From a virus: DNA of 64,000 nt. Below are positions 33,801-40,594 of the stretch, piece after piece. The number at the start of each line of letters is the position of its first letter. The stretch's first letter is position 1. A program made the position numbers and the translations under genes. The notes below the pieces were generated by a model. The model ran no database searches. It saw only the letters and a program-made list of their open reading frames with translations, and was not told the DNA's origin. The DNA lies in IMG/VR virus record IMGVR_UViG_3300017917_000952, positions 124,001 to 188,000 of that record. One strand, 5' to 3'.

Positions 33801-35398
33801 AACAACCTGTTAGTGCAACTTACTACCCTGCGTTTGTTGATTCTAACAACAGTACAGCAGCATATGAAGCACTATACACAACTAGCTCGTTTAGAATTAA
33901 TGCATCAAGCGGTCTAGTAAGTATTGCAAACACACTAACCGCAATACCTAATACTAATCTAACTATTAGAGCACCGGATTATACGAATACATTCGGTGAC
34001 GGTCAGTACTTATACTTAATGGCTGGTCAAGGAAGTACTGCGAACGGAATTGGTAACGGCGGTAACACATATCTACAAGGCGGCCTTGGCGGAACGTCAA
34101 GTGGTGCAGGTGGATCAGTAAACATCTCCGGTGGACTATCATATGGTGGCATCGGCGGCGCTGTTAACATTCAATCCGGTACCGGCCCGTATGCGTCTGG
34201 TGCGATCAACATCACAGTTCCGAGCAATAACTCTGGTTCAACTCAGCCTGGCGGCGCTGTGACTCTGCAAAGTGGTAGTGCTGCAAGCGGTTCGACTAAC
34301 CTCGCCGGTGGTAATATTATTCTTTCTGGCGGATTAGGTACAGGAAATGCCGGAGGCGGTAAACTAGTATTCCATACATATTCTCCAGTAGCATCAGGTA
34401 CAGGTAACGGAACTTTTGTAGGATCGATGTTTGAAGTTAGTAACACCGGTGCTGTTGCGTTCGGTGGTTCAAGCAATTACGGGTCTTCAGGACAAATTTT
34501 ACAAAGTAACGGTAATGCATCGCCTACTTGGGTTAATGCAAGCAGTGTTACTGCCGGTGCCGCAACTCAAGTACGAACAACAGCACAGCCAGTTAGCGGA
34601 ACTTACTACCCGGCCTTTGTTGATAGTAACAATGCGAGCGCGACAGCAGAAACTGTTTATACAACCAGCTCGTTTGCAATTAATCCGGGCACTGGATTAG
34701 TGTCGATTACTAATACTACATCGGCGGTAAACACAGCAGGCTCACATCTAACACTAGCACAGCCAGGTACATCTGGCCAGACTATTATCGGATTCACGTT
34801 TAATGGTGCTCCTAGGGCAAGTATTAGAGCAGATTCTACCAACATGGTGTTTAACACCCAGGGCGGGGATTACTACTTTAATAATGATTTTGGTTCTAGT
34901 AGTGTTATCTTTAGAGCAGTTGGCACAACATTTATAACTGGATCTGCAAGTGGTTCTCAAATTCCTTCTTTAGGAGTAGGAACTGCACCTAGCGGAACAG
35001 CAGGTGAAATTCGTGCAACAAACGAAATTACTGCATACTATTCTGATCGTAGATTAAAAGAAAATGTACAAGTAATCGATAATGCTGTAACAAAAGTTCT
35101 ATCTCTAAATGGTATTACATACACACCGAACGATCTTGCTGCGAGTTTTGGCTACGATAAGAATGTTAAACTTGTCGGTCTATTTGCAGACGAAGTTGAA
35201 GCAGTACTACCAGAAGCAACTAGACCGGCACCGTTTGACCAAGACGAACACGGCAATAGCAAATCCGGTGAAAACTATAAGACTATTCAGTATGAAAAGT
35301 TAGTTCCGTTGTTAATTGAAGCAATTAAAGAACAAGAACGCACTATTCAGTCTCTAAAATCTGAGCTAGATGATATCAAAAAACAATTGGGTAAATAA
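27836..35398 (+). CDS. 2520-aa giant tail fibre protein with C-terminal S74 intramolecular chaperone
   Basis: The largest gene of the window. N-terminus (VLQFRRGNTAQNDAFTGAVAEISIDT) is a common fibre start. The body is dozens of short modules: AGSLPYQSAAGATTFLGIGTSG-type, TGNFLQANFNGAPTW-type, and GALxVxGG types. It holds the WTLDDGKDIGF block shared with the 941-aa fibre. The last 118 residues are a peptidase_S74 (endosialidase-type) chaperone: SDRRLKENV with Ser2403, then VGLFADEVEAVLPEA, YEKLVPLLIEAIKEQ and a coiled-coil end. In this family the domain drives trimerisation and then cleaves itself off before the Ser. Confidence 0.92.
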   Translation: MTSVLQFRRGNTAQNDAFTGAVAEISIDTSTNTLRVHNAVTPGGTFIMPTLRLTNAERLTTTAQVGQFIYVTDNVSAGVAPTWVGDGVTAGGVVAAGGVVSAASTASNLSAGTAGQIPYQTGPGATSFFGPGSAGQFLLSNGTSAPAFTNTLTYSNGSIRVDGTANATSTSTGALIVAGGIGVAGDVYVGGKIVSQQLEIQLTTVTTTLIQTDDVIKTSNTTAAHNATTGALQIAGGIGVGGSIFVAGNVTATTFFGNLTGTASTATAAATAYSTIGTHTAGTGLSGTTFNGSANVTWTLNTATLMQTAVNLNGGAAGSLPYQSAAGATTFLGIGTSGFVLTSNGSAPTWTALSGLSAGLATTASNIAGGLADQIPYQSAPGQTTFNAALRFNGTTFTTTNIVVSGTTNSLSNTSTQGALLVTGGAAIAKDLFVGGDINLQGNLYLKGAGLDQITGSTGTFDYVSIEGTGTGLTVADGVSIGGDTLITKTTAASSTNTGALQVRGGVGIAGGLVVATVVTATNFSGSLSGGTGGAIVYQSAANTTAFLSTSTTGNFLQGNFNGAPTWTSTGSMYVGSSVFAEDIRGGTNGQIVYQISAGNTGFVGPGTTGNLFISGGGGTPSFLATGAAGTFLGSAGSGSAPVWTTTATMYVQNSNVSTNLRGGVAGQLHYQTAADTSGYITTATTGNFLQANFNGAPTWTSTSSMYVNRATLADSATTATSAGTAYATIGTLTAGTGLTGTAFNGSANQTWTLNTATYMASAVTANNLAAGAAGSLPYQTSAGATTFLGIGTSGYVLTSNGTAPTWSALSGLSAGNATTATNLANGLAGQIPYQSGAGSTTFLGTATTGNFLQANFNGAPLWTSSGTMYVNSAVFAEDLYGGSSGQLVYQSNLNTTAFVTTATAGNFLQANGTNAPTWTTTASMHVGAAVTASKIVGGTDGQLVYQISTGVTGFAGPGTAGQLLVSGGTSAPTYTNTSSIYIQDANVSTNLRGGVAGQVHYQTGANTSGYISTATTGNFLQANFNGAPTWTTTANIYVANAAVSTNLRGGTPYQIPYQTAANTTAFANSGTSGQFWQATTNGAPVWTSTGSMYVNRAVNADNATLAISAQVADEVKTLSRSDNVNRYPTFVFGNNPSLSPEGLYTTGSFYVNAQSGLVNLNSLSVNNTAYSTSSGVSNALYVAGGAFINGGLTVATDAPVLFKGPVTFAGTATYAYSTNTVYTDNILNLHTPPGGVGTAWTLDDGKDIGFVFHYYKSVDKNGFLGLGNDSGYLEWYENGTESGGIFTGTNYGTFKTAAIKLVGGTANAGNTSTGDLTVLGGVGVGGSVYVGGNITVAGTINASITGISTTATNLAGGLAGQLPYQSAAGVTSFITTATTGNFLQANFNGAPTWTSTANIYVNRATLADSATAATTATSAGTAYATIGTLTAGTGLTGTAFNGSANQTWTLNTATYMGSAVTANNLAGGTPYQIPYQSAANTTLFASSGTTGQFWQATTNGAPVWTTTANIYVQNSVLSTHQRGGVGGQLQYQSAVDTTAFVSTATTGNFLQANFNGAPTWTTTANIYVANAVVSTNIRGGTNWQIPYQSAANTTAFANSGTSGQFWQATTNGAPVWTSTGSMYVGRAVIADSASGGSAQVNTVAQPTNFDYFLTFVDANNASAAAEFVYTTSSIYVNPSAGNLRVSGIVTATTFVGNVTGNLTGTASNATTATSAATAYATIGTHTAGTGLSGTTFNGSANVTWTLNTATYMASAVTANNLAGGSAGQFAFQTGAGATSFASTGSMYVGRAVIADSASGGSAQVNTVAQPLSADYFLTFVDTNNASAAAESVYTTSSIYVNPSAGNLRVSGIVTATTFVGNLTGNVTGNLTGTASTATAAGTAYATIAAHTAGAGLSGSTFNGSTAVTWTLNTATYMASAVTANNLAAGAAGSLPYQSAAGTTTFLGIGTSGFVLTSNGSAPTWTALSGLSAGTATTATNADNVRTVQQPVSATYYPAFVDSNNSTAAYEALYTTSSFRINASSGLVSIANTLTAIPNTNLTIRAPDYTNTFGDGQYLYLMAGQGSTANGIGNGGNTYLQGGLGGTSSGAGGSVNISGGLSYGGIGGAVNIQSGTGPYASGAINITVPSNNSGSTQPGGAVTLQSGSAASGSTNLAGGNIILSGGLGTGNAGGGKLVFHTYSPVASGTGNGTFVGSMFEVSNTGAVAFGGSSNYGSSGQILQSNGNASPTWVNASSVTAGAATQVRTTAQPVSGTYYPAFVDSNNASATAETVYTTSSFAINPGTGLVSITNTTSAVNTAGSHLTLAQPGTSGQTIIGFTFNGAPRASIRADSTNMVFNTQGGDYYFNNDFGSSSVIFRAVGTTFITGSASGSQIPSLGVGTAPSGTAGEIRATNEITAYYSDRRLKENVQVIDNAVTKVLSLNGITYTPNDLAASFGYDKNVKLVGLFADEVEAVLPEATRPAPFDQDEHGNSKSGENYKTIQYEKLVPLLIEAIKEQERTIQSLKSELDDIKKQLGK
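29440..33780 (+). repeat. dispersed in-frame repeats within the giant fibre gene
   Basis: Near-identical DNA segments recur. The GNFLQANFNGAPTW block lies near 29490, 29890, 30380, 30880, 31975 and 32475; the GTLTAGTGLTGTAFNGSANQTW block near 30025 and 32115; the GRAVIADSASGGSAQVNTV block near 32710 and 33200. Spacing is irregular, so it is a shuffled rather than simple tandem array. Confidence 0.85.
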
Positions 35399-35435
35399 CA
35401 CAGCGTCAATATTAGATATGTGTGTTTTACAGGCC

Positions 35436-35443
35436 AATAAATA
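35436..35443 (+). promoter_or_regulatory. late promoter AATAAATA
   Basis: Expected start near 35449, which would fall inside the AAGGAG (35446-35451) ahead of the GTG at 35459. Confidence 0.55.
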
Positions 35444-35458
35444 TCAAGGAGATTAACG

Positions 35459-35659
35459 GTGCCGTCAGTTTTACCAGCAACAGGATCAGCAATAACAATG
35501 GGTAGAGTGTATACTGCTTATACAAACGCTACCCCTACTGCTGGTACCAACGTTAGGCTAAGTGCAACGTTGGGTGCGAACTATGGTGGTAAAGTTGCCG
35601 GCGCACAAATTAGTTTCTCCTCGACGTTTGGTGGTAAGACAGCACCATACACATACTAA
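35459..35659 (+). CDS. small Ala/Thr/Gly-rich protein, GTG start
   Basis: A 66-aa product (VLPATGSAITMGRVYTAYTNATPTAGTNVRLSATLG) with a GTG start 8 nt after an AAGGAG site and behind a late promoter. The composition resembles the neighbouring fibre proteins. GSAITMGRVYTAY-type short proteins occur near fibres of marine phages, but no function can be named. The alternative ATG at residue 14 lacks a ribosome site. Confidence 0.65.
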   Translation: MPSVLPATGSAITMGRVYTAYTNATPTAGTNVRLSATLGANYGGKVAGAQISFSSTFGGKTAPYTY

Positions 35660-35671
35660 TATAGGTTTGAA

Positions 35672-36142
35672 ATGAGTTTAGACATTGAACGATTGATTTC
35701 TCTAGCAGAATCATCTCAAGTAAGCAAATGGGAATTAGATAACATAGTTTGGAACGAACGAACTTCTAACCCCGATGTCTTACTTAAATTTTTAAAACGC
35801 ATCCAGTATCTACAATCATTAAGTACATTGGATAACAGCGAACAAGAAGAACTTCGAATTCTTAAAGAACTTGCGTCAGAAATGGATCAGGGCGACTGCG
35901 AAGATTTATTCATTACTGAAGACGAACCTGCAAAACATAGATTTATCGAAAACCTAGCACGTCAGGGCGCATTAGAAACACTGTGTAACAATGCAATTAG
36001 TATTGATACTATGGAAAAGATGTGTAAATTAAGCCCTAATGACTTTATACTTACAGCAAAGCGTAGCCAAGATCTTATCAATTCTATTCAAGAACTGGTG
36101 ATCCAAGGCGAAACATTAAGTAACGACGTAGCAGGCGCATGA
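35672..36142 (+). CDS. conserved helical protein, unknown
   Basis: A 156-aa acidic, helical protein (MSLDIERLISLAESSQVSKWELDNIVWNE; DQGDCEDLFITEDEPAKHRFIENLARQGALETL). It starts 13 nt after the small fibre-region gene and overlaps the glycosyltransferase-like gene by 4 nt (ATGA), so the two are coupled. No motif of a known enzyme is visible. Could be a tail-assembly helper or a partner of the glycosyltransferase; unknown. Confidence 0.7.
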   Translation: MSLDIERLISLAESSQVSKWELDNIVWNERTSNPDVLLKFLKRIQYLQSLSTLDNSEQEELRILKELASEMDQGDCEDLFITEDEPAKHRFIENLARQGALETLCNNAISIDTMEKMCKLSPNDFILTAKRSQDLINSIQELVIQGETLSNDVAGA

Positions 36143-36792
36143 GTAAAAGTGTATTTGCCTCCAGCCAGTGGAGCCTAAAAAAATCTAAACTGGCAGTTTT
36201 AGTTCCCTGTAGAGATATGTTGCATACAGCATTTGCACAATGTCTCGGCGAACTGATTAAACTAAACACCCAAAATAATATTGACACGCACGTAGTCTAC
36301 GATGCAAGTACTATCTTGCTCACGCAGCGAGAGCGTCTTGCACTAGAAGCAAAGAATATCGGTGCAGAATATATGCTATGGTTGGATAGCGATATGGCAT
36401 TCCCGTCAACAACTGCTCTAAGACTTTTGGGGCATAAAAAATCTGTAGTTGCTGCAAACTATGTGCGCCGCCAGCCTCCATTCAAAGGAGTAGCCTACGA
36501 AAAAATCGGCGACTGGCAGAATCCTTTGCCCTACGAACCACAAGATGATCTAGTAGAAGTTGAAGGCATTGGCATGGGCTGTATGCTGGTTAAGACTAGC
36601 ATACTAGATGAAATTTCTAGACCTTATTTTGAATTTGGTTGGACACCCGAAAGCGATGATTGGTTGGGCGAAGACATGCACTTCTGTCAAAAGATTGCCG
36701 AAGCAGGGCACAAGATCTATGTTGATACTACCCTGAGCATGGAAACACGGCACATGGGTACTTGGGCATTTGGCCCAGACTTAATCAAGTAA
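36139..36792 (+). CDS. GT-A-type glycosyltransferase-like protein
   Basis: A 217-aa protein with the nucleotide-sugar transferase pattern: KLAVLVPCRDMLHTAF at the start (strand and first loop), YMLWLDSDMAFP carrying the DSD (DxD) metal/nucleotide-sugar motif at about residues 92-94, VVAANYVRR, and a C-terminal GEDMHFCQKIAEAGHKIYVDT block typical of GT2-like enzymes. Lies between fibre genes and neck genes, so it could glycosylate virion proteins or host surface sugars. Its 3' end overlaps a convergent Nudix gene by 12 nt. Confidence 0.82.
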   Translation: MSKSVFASSQWSLKKSKLAVLVPCRDMLHTAFAQCLGELIKLNTQNNIDTHVVYDASTILLTQRERLALEAKNIGAEYMLWLDSDMAFPSTTALRLLGHKKSVVAANYVRRQPPFKGVAYEKIGDWQNPLPYEPQDDLVEVEGIGMGCMLVKTSILDEISRPYFEFGWTPESDDWLGEDMHFCQKIAEAGHKIYVDTTLSMETRHMGTWAFGPDLIK

Positions 36793-37230
36793 TTCTAAAA
36801 TTAATTCTAACTTGCCTCGGATAACTTTGTTACCGAGGCTTGTTCTTAGGCCCTGATGTAATGGCTTTGGCCAATTATCATAACTACACCAAGCATATCC
36901 GCAGTGCTCGTCATTTAACTTAGGGACAAATTCGTTCTCAACAATTACAACATAGGTGTTGTATTGAAAATTTTGATCGTTGCTGGTAAACAATTCAAGA
37001 GGAACTGTTTTCTTTACTCCAGGAATTTTGCCAACTTCTTCGTCGGCTTCTCTTTTAAGAGTTTCAAACGGAGTATGGTCTGAAGGTTCTTTTTTACCGC
37101 CAACTAATCCCCAGGTACCTGATGTCCTGCCCTGTGTTCTAAGCAAAAACAAAAAGCGTTTTGTGTCCTTAGCAAGAATAAGGCCACCGCTGGCAATGAC
37201 CTGTTTTGGGTTTAAAGAATGATTCTCCAT
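36781..37230 (-). CDS. Nudix hydrolase
   Basis: A 149-aa Nudix-fold protein: N-terminal ASGGLILAKDTKRFLFLLR, then GTWGLVGGKKEPSD-HTPFETLKREADEEVG. The READEEVG helix is the catalytic core of the Nudix box, but compared with the textbook spacing there is one extra residue and Asp where Glu is usual before it. Nudix enzymes hydrolyse nucleoside diphosphates linked to other groups (dNTP cleaning, NAD or RNA-cap turnover); the substrate here is unknown. It overlaps the gp15 end by 19 nt, so it is the last gene of the minus-strand gp14-gp15 unit. Confidence 0.88.
   Translation of the reverse strand: MENHSLNPKQVIASGGLILAKDTKRFLFLLRTQGRTSGTWGLVGGKKEPSDHTPFETLKREADEEVGKIPGVKKTVPLELFTSNDQNFQYNTYVVIVENEFVPKLNDEHCGYAWCSYDNWPKPLHQGLRTSLGNKVIRGKLELILELLD
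36814..36846 (+). terminator. strong hairpin inside the convergent Nudix gene, probable terminator of the glycosyltransferase transcript
   Basis: GCCTCGG, one bulged A, TAAC, loop TTT, GTTA, CCGAGGC then TTGTTCTT: eleven pairs. On the other strand it encodes part of the Nudix protein C-terminus. Confidence 0.5.
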
Positions 37231-38588
37231 GCGTCTTTATCGTAAATGCCTTCAAAACTCTTGCTCCAAGTTTCTCCATCCCATTTATACTGAACTCCTG
37301 TATAAATGTTAGTTATATAAGTCACCGTAGAGACCCCTTGAGAATTGAAGACCACAGACCATTGTAATCCGTCCCACTCGATAATATCGTTAGCATTTGC
37401 ACTAAAGTCGCTAAGGTTTCCATTTAACCATGCTCTCGGACCATCACCGAAGGTTGCACGTATATTTTCTAAGATAAGATACCTTGTGCCCGGCGCGGGA
37501 GACTCAGGGTTAAATGTTTCAGGATTAATAATTGCATCTACAGTACCACGTCCTGATATAATTGTGTTAGTCGGAATAGTATCAGGATCAACGTTTAACA
37601 CCATTCTACGTTCGTCGAACGGATCGAGGCTAATATAGGCAACAATTTCATTACCGTCTGCCTTCATTAAACGTAGTTGAGATAAGTTGGCTCTAAACTG
37701 GCCAGGATATAAATCTAATAACTTTCTCCATGTAACAGTGTAGTCGGGCATCTCATCTAAATTAGCATCAGTCGCAATATGATTTGTAACAATACTAGCA
37801 ACGTTATCTAATACCATTAGTTCATAGTTGCCGGGAGTAACCACTACTTTGGCTGCATGATCGCCTAGTCCTGAATATACTGCTTCGATACTTTCGTATT
37901 CTGAAGAGATAGTTCCCGGTTCGTTATTAAAGACATTGGCAATAATTTTTGTAATGACACCCATCTTCTTAACTTTAGCAGGCGGTGTGATCCAGATAGG
38001 TGTTTCAAAGGTAAGTGTTAGGATATCGATGTCTTGATTAGCACCTTGAGGAACTTGTCGACTGGTCCAGTTAGTTTGTTTTAGATACAACACAGTTAGA
38101 CTAGTCCAATCGACATAGTTGTCTGTAGTCTGTAATTCCATAGCAGGATTAAAGAAGTAGCTCAATTGCTCAAATATTTGCAACTTCATATCTGTGTTAG
38201 TGGTCCATATATCTGCGTTGAACGTTAATTTATAAGGCGCAGGCATAATACGTTCTACAGTATATCCTAAACCTTGAGTGTTTACATATTCACCGGACTG
38301 GTCGTCGTAGACACGCTCTCTAATCTGTACCTTACTAACAAATGTTGGATCTTGTAATCTTGCCTGCTCATAGTCAAGTCCTTTAATATAGCAGGCAATA
38401 AACGGAGCACTAGGTATAGTATTCTCGCTGTTCTTCTTTAGAATAGCAGAGGCCTGTCTGTTAGGATCGCCGTACATAACAGGTACCTGCTTAATTTTTC
38501 CAGAGCCATCCTTGTAACTAAAGTTACTCATAACTCTCATAAACTGAGTTAGATATCGTCTTATTTGACCGTCGTAGAACCAATCCAT
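37212..38588 (-). CDS. gp15: gp15 tail sheath stabiliser / tail completion protein
   Basis: A 458-aa protein whose first about 260 residues match the T4 gp15 plan (T4: 272 aa): start MDWFYDGQIRRYLTQFMRVMSNF, VPVMYGDPNRQ, MPAPYKLTFNADIWTTNTDMKLQIFEQLSYFFNP and the DILTLTFETPIWITPPAK end of the core. It caps the tail and joins sheath to neck. The additional about 190 residues carry two W-type small modules (DIIEWDGLQWSVVF and YKWDGETWSKSF). Starts 1 nt after gp14 in the same leftward unit. Confidence 0.88.
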   Translation of the reverse strand: MDWFYDGQIRRYLTQFMRVMSNFSYKDGSGKIKQVPVMYGDPNRQASAILKKNSENTIPSAPFIACYIKGLDYEQARLQDPTFVSKVQIRERVYDDQSGEYVNTQGLGYTVERIMPAPYKLTFNADIWTTNTDMKLQIFEQLSYFFNPAMELQTTDNYVDWTSLTVLYLKQTNWTSRQVPQGANQDIDILTLTFETPIWITPPAKVKKMGVITKIIANVFNNEPGTISSEYESIEAVYSGLGDHAAKVVVTPGNYELMVLDNVASIVTNHIATDANLDEMPDYTVTWRKLLDLYPGQFRANLSQLRLMKADGNEIVAYISLDPFDERRMVLNVDPDTIPTNTIISGRGTVDAIINPETFNPESPAPGTRYLILENIRATFGDGPRAWLNGNLSDFSANANDIIEWDGLQWSVVFNSQGVSTVTYITNIYTGVQYKWDGETWSKSFEGIYDKDAWRIIL

Positions 38589-38589
38589 A

Positions 38590-39804
38590 TTAATTATCCG
38601 CCCTTGGTTTTAGTGCCTTGCTTAGTGCCTGTCGTTCAGGAACAACCTTACCTGAAATAGTTCCAGTATTTGTATTGTTAACAAATCCTGCTTTTTGTGT
38701 TTGCCTAATCGCAGCGCCTTCGAATGCCGTGCCTGGTGCAACATCTTGAGCACCAAACTGGTTCATAGTCATTCTGACACCTTGCTCGTGCATTACCCAA
38801 CGCTTGCCGTCATATTTGAACAATGCATTTGGCAGATAATCTGTTCTTAAATAATATTGACCTTTAGCAGGATTACTAGGAAACTGAATTCCGGAACCAA
38901 ATGGCGCACCATTAGGTGGAACACCATCACCGCCACCTAATCCAACATATATCTTTTTGGTAGGCGTATTCAATACAAAACTTGCATCTACTTTAGCATC
39001 AACATCAATACTAGCATCGAGGTCCATGTTATCAGTTGCAGCAATATCAACTAGGCCGCGATCATCTGTAGGAATAACAAATAAGTGTTTGTCAGTATAA
39101 CCGCTTAATGGTGCATCTGCTTGTGCTTGCTCAATAATTTGATTGTTAATATCGATACTCTTCTGATAAGTAGACAATAGATCCCGTAGAGTACTTCCGT
39201 CGCCCGCACCGCTGTCGGCATCAAGAATCTGTGCAAATTCCTGTGTATCAACTAGAGGTTGACACTTAGCACGTAGTAAGTGAGGATACCATGTTTGACT
39301 AAAACCGTTAGCGGGTCTGCTCACATCAGTTACAACATAAAATCTTTTCAATGCGACCTGTGCATCATCTAAGGCATACTCGTCCTTTAGATGCGGTAAC
39401 TCAAATACATCGCCAGGCATAATTTTACGGCCGATAGTATCTACACAATTTCTTAAATGAAAATGCACCATGATGTTGTCATTATTAAGAAATAAACCAA
39501 ACTGACTTAGGTTAAAATCTAAGTCCTGCATTTGATAGATACCTCTTAAAACATACACATCTGGTTCATAAATTCTATCTCTGTTCTCCATAAACAATAA
39601 GTCCTGAATACCTACTTCGGGTATAGGGTTAGTGCTGTTATTAGGAGTGCTAGGAGTGCTTTCTCCTTCAGCAGGCGCTGTAGTACCTGCATATTTGTGA
39701 ATAAAGATATCAGTTCCGCCGACCTGAAATTCTTCGTTAATTACACGGTCGAGAAACTTGAAATCATTGCCCTTTTCGGGACGGTAAAGAGAAAGTCTTG
39801 GCAT
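38590..39804 (-). CDS. gp14: gp14 neck protein
   Basis: A 404-aa protein (T4 gp14 is 256 aa) with features of the T4 neck family: LDRVINEEFQVGGTDIFIHKY, the GIQDLLFMENRDRIYEPDVYVLRGIYQ block and MPGDVFELPHLKDEYA followed by KRFYVVTDV. It forms the collar with gp13 beneath the portal after packaging. The C-terminal half includes a GQYYLRTDYLPNALFKYDGKRWVMHEQG module found in other tail proteins here. Divergent from gp13 with a 29-bp gap holding both late promoters. Confidence 0.88.
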   Translation of the reverse strand: MPRLSLYRPEKGNDFKFLDRVINEEFQVGGTDIFIHKYAGTTAPAEGESTPSTPNNSTNPIPEVGIQDLLFMENRDRIYEPDVYVLRGIYQMQDLDFNLSQFGLFLNNDNIMVHFHLRNCVDTIGRKIMPGDVFELPHLKDEYALDDAQVALKRFYVVTDVSRPANGFSQTWYPHLLRAKCQPLVDTQEFAQILDADSGAGDGSTLRDLLSTYQKSIDINNQIIEQAQADAPLSGYTDKHLFVIPTDDRGLVDIAATDNMDLDASIDVDAKVDASFVLNTPTKKIYVGLGGGDGVPPNGAPFGSGIQFPSNPAKGQYYLRTDYLPNALFKYDGKRWVMHEQGVRMTMNQFGAQDVAPGTAFEGAAIRQTQKAGFVNNTNTGTISGKVVPERQALSKALKPRADN

Positions 39805-39811
39805 AGTCTTG

Positions 39812-39819
39812 TATTTATT
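39812..39819 (-). promoter_or_regulatory. late promoter AATAAATA (minus strand) for gp14
   Basis: Reverse complement of TATTTATT. Expected start at 39806, two nt before the gp14 ATG (39804), so nearly leaderless. Confidence 0.65.
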
Positions 39820-39820
39820 C

Positions 39821-39828
39821 GCTAAATA
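39821..39828 (+). promoter_or_regulatory. late promoter GCTAAATA for gp13
   Basis: T4 spacing puts the transcript start on 39834, the A of the gp13 ATG. No Shine-Dalgarno is present. Confidence 0.6.
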
Positions 39829-39833
39829 GTGTT

Positions 39834-40592
39834 ATGACTGAGAACGAACTAGAACGCCAACGAGTTATTGACTATTGCAGAACTATGCTAGGTGATGGCA
39901 TGGTTGATGTTGAGCTCGACCCTGCACATTACAACACTGCTATAGACAGAGCATTAGCAAAGTTTAGACAGCGTAGCAGCAACGCAGTAGAAGAAAGTTT
40001 CGGCTTTTTAACTATACAAGTTGACATAAACGAGTACGTTCTTCCAAAAGAAGTCATGAATGTGCGCCAACTTTTCCGTAGAAGTATTGGTAGCAGAAGC
40101 GGCGGCGGAGAAGGCGGTACGCTATTTGAACCGTTTAATCTAGCATATTCCAACACCTATTTGCTGGCCAGTTCTAACATGGGCGGCCTTGCAACTTATT
40201 ATGCTTTTGCAAGTTATCAAAAGCAGGTAGGAAAGATGTTCGGTAGCGATATTAATTTTACATTCAATAAAACTACAAAGGTCTTAACAATAATGCAGCG
40301 CCCCCGCGCTGAAGAAGAACTGTTGTTATGGATGTATAATCACAGGCCCGACTTTAATCTTTTACAAGATCCTCAAGCAGGGCAATGGTTAAAAGACTAC
40401 AGTCTTGCAACCTGCAAGTTAATGCTAGGCGAAGCCCGCGAAAAGTTCAACAGTATTTCTAGCCCACAAGGCAGTACAAGTCTAAACGGTGCAGCACTCA
40501 AGGGAGAAGGCAAGGCCGAGCTCGAAGCACTAGAACAAGAATTGATCAACTACAAAGACGGCGGAACCCCACTTACTTTTGTAATTGGATAA
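39834..40592 (+). CDS. gp13: gp13 neck protein
   Basis: A 252-aa protein (T4: 309 aa) of the head-completion/neck family: RVIDYCRTMLGDGMVDVELDPAHYNTAIDRALAKFRQRSSNAVEES, the VLPKEVMNVRQLFRR block and LLLWMYNHRPDFNLLQDPQAGQWLKDYSLATCKLMLGEAR. It seals the filled head together with gp14. The gene is divergent from gp14, with both reading frames starting almost at their promoters. Confidence 0.92.
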   Translation: MTENELERQRVIDYCRTMLGDGMVDVELDPAHYNTAIDRALAKFRQRSSNAVEESFGFLTIQVDINEYVLPKEVMNVRQLFRRSIGSRSGGGEGGTLFEPFNLAYSNTYLLASSNMGGLATYYAFASYQKQVGKMFGSDINFTFNKTTKVLTIMQRPRAEEELLLWMYNHRPDFNLLQDPQAGQWLKDYSLATCKLMLGEAREKFNSISSPQGSTSLNGAALKGEGKAELEALEQELINYKDGGTPLTFVIG

Positions 40593-40594
40593 CA

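Noticed and set aside
24488-35398. Diversity-generating retroelement
   Set aside because: Repeats are in-frame coding modules in fibres; no reverse transcriptase gene or adenine-biased variable/template pair was seen.
35392-35436. Terminator after the 2520-aa gene
   Set aside because: Only a 6-bp AACACA/TGTGTT pairing with a loop of about 18 nt; too weak to list.
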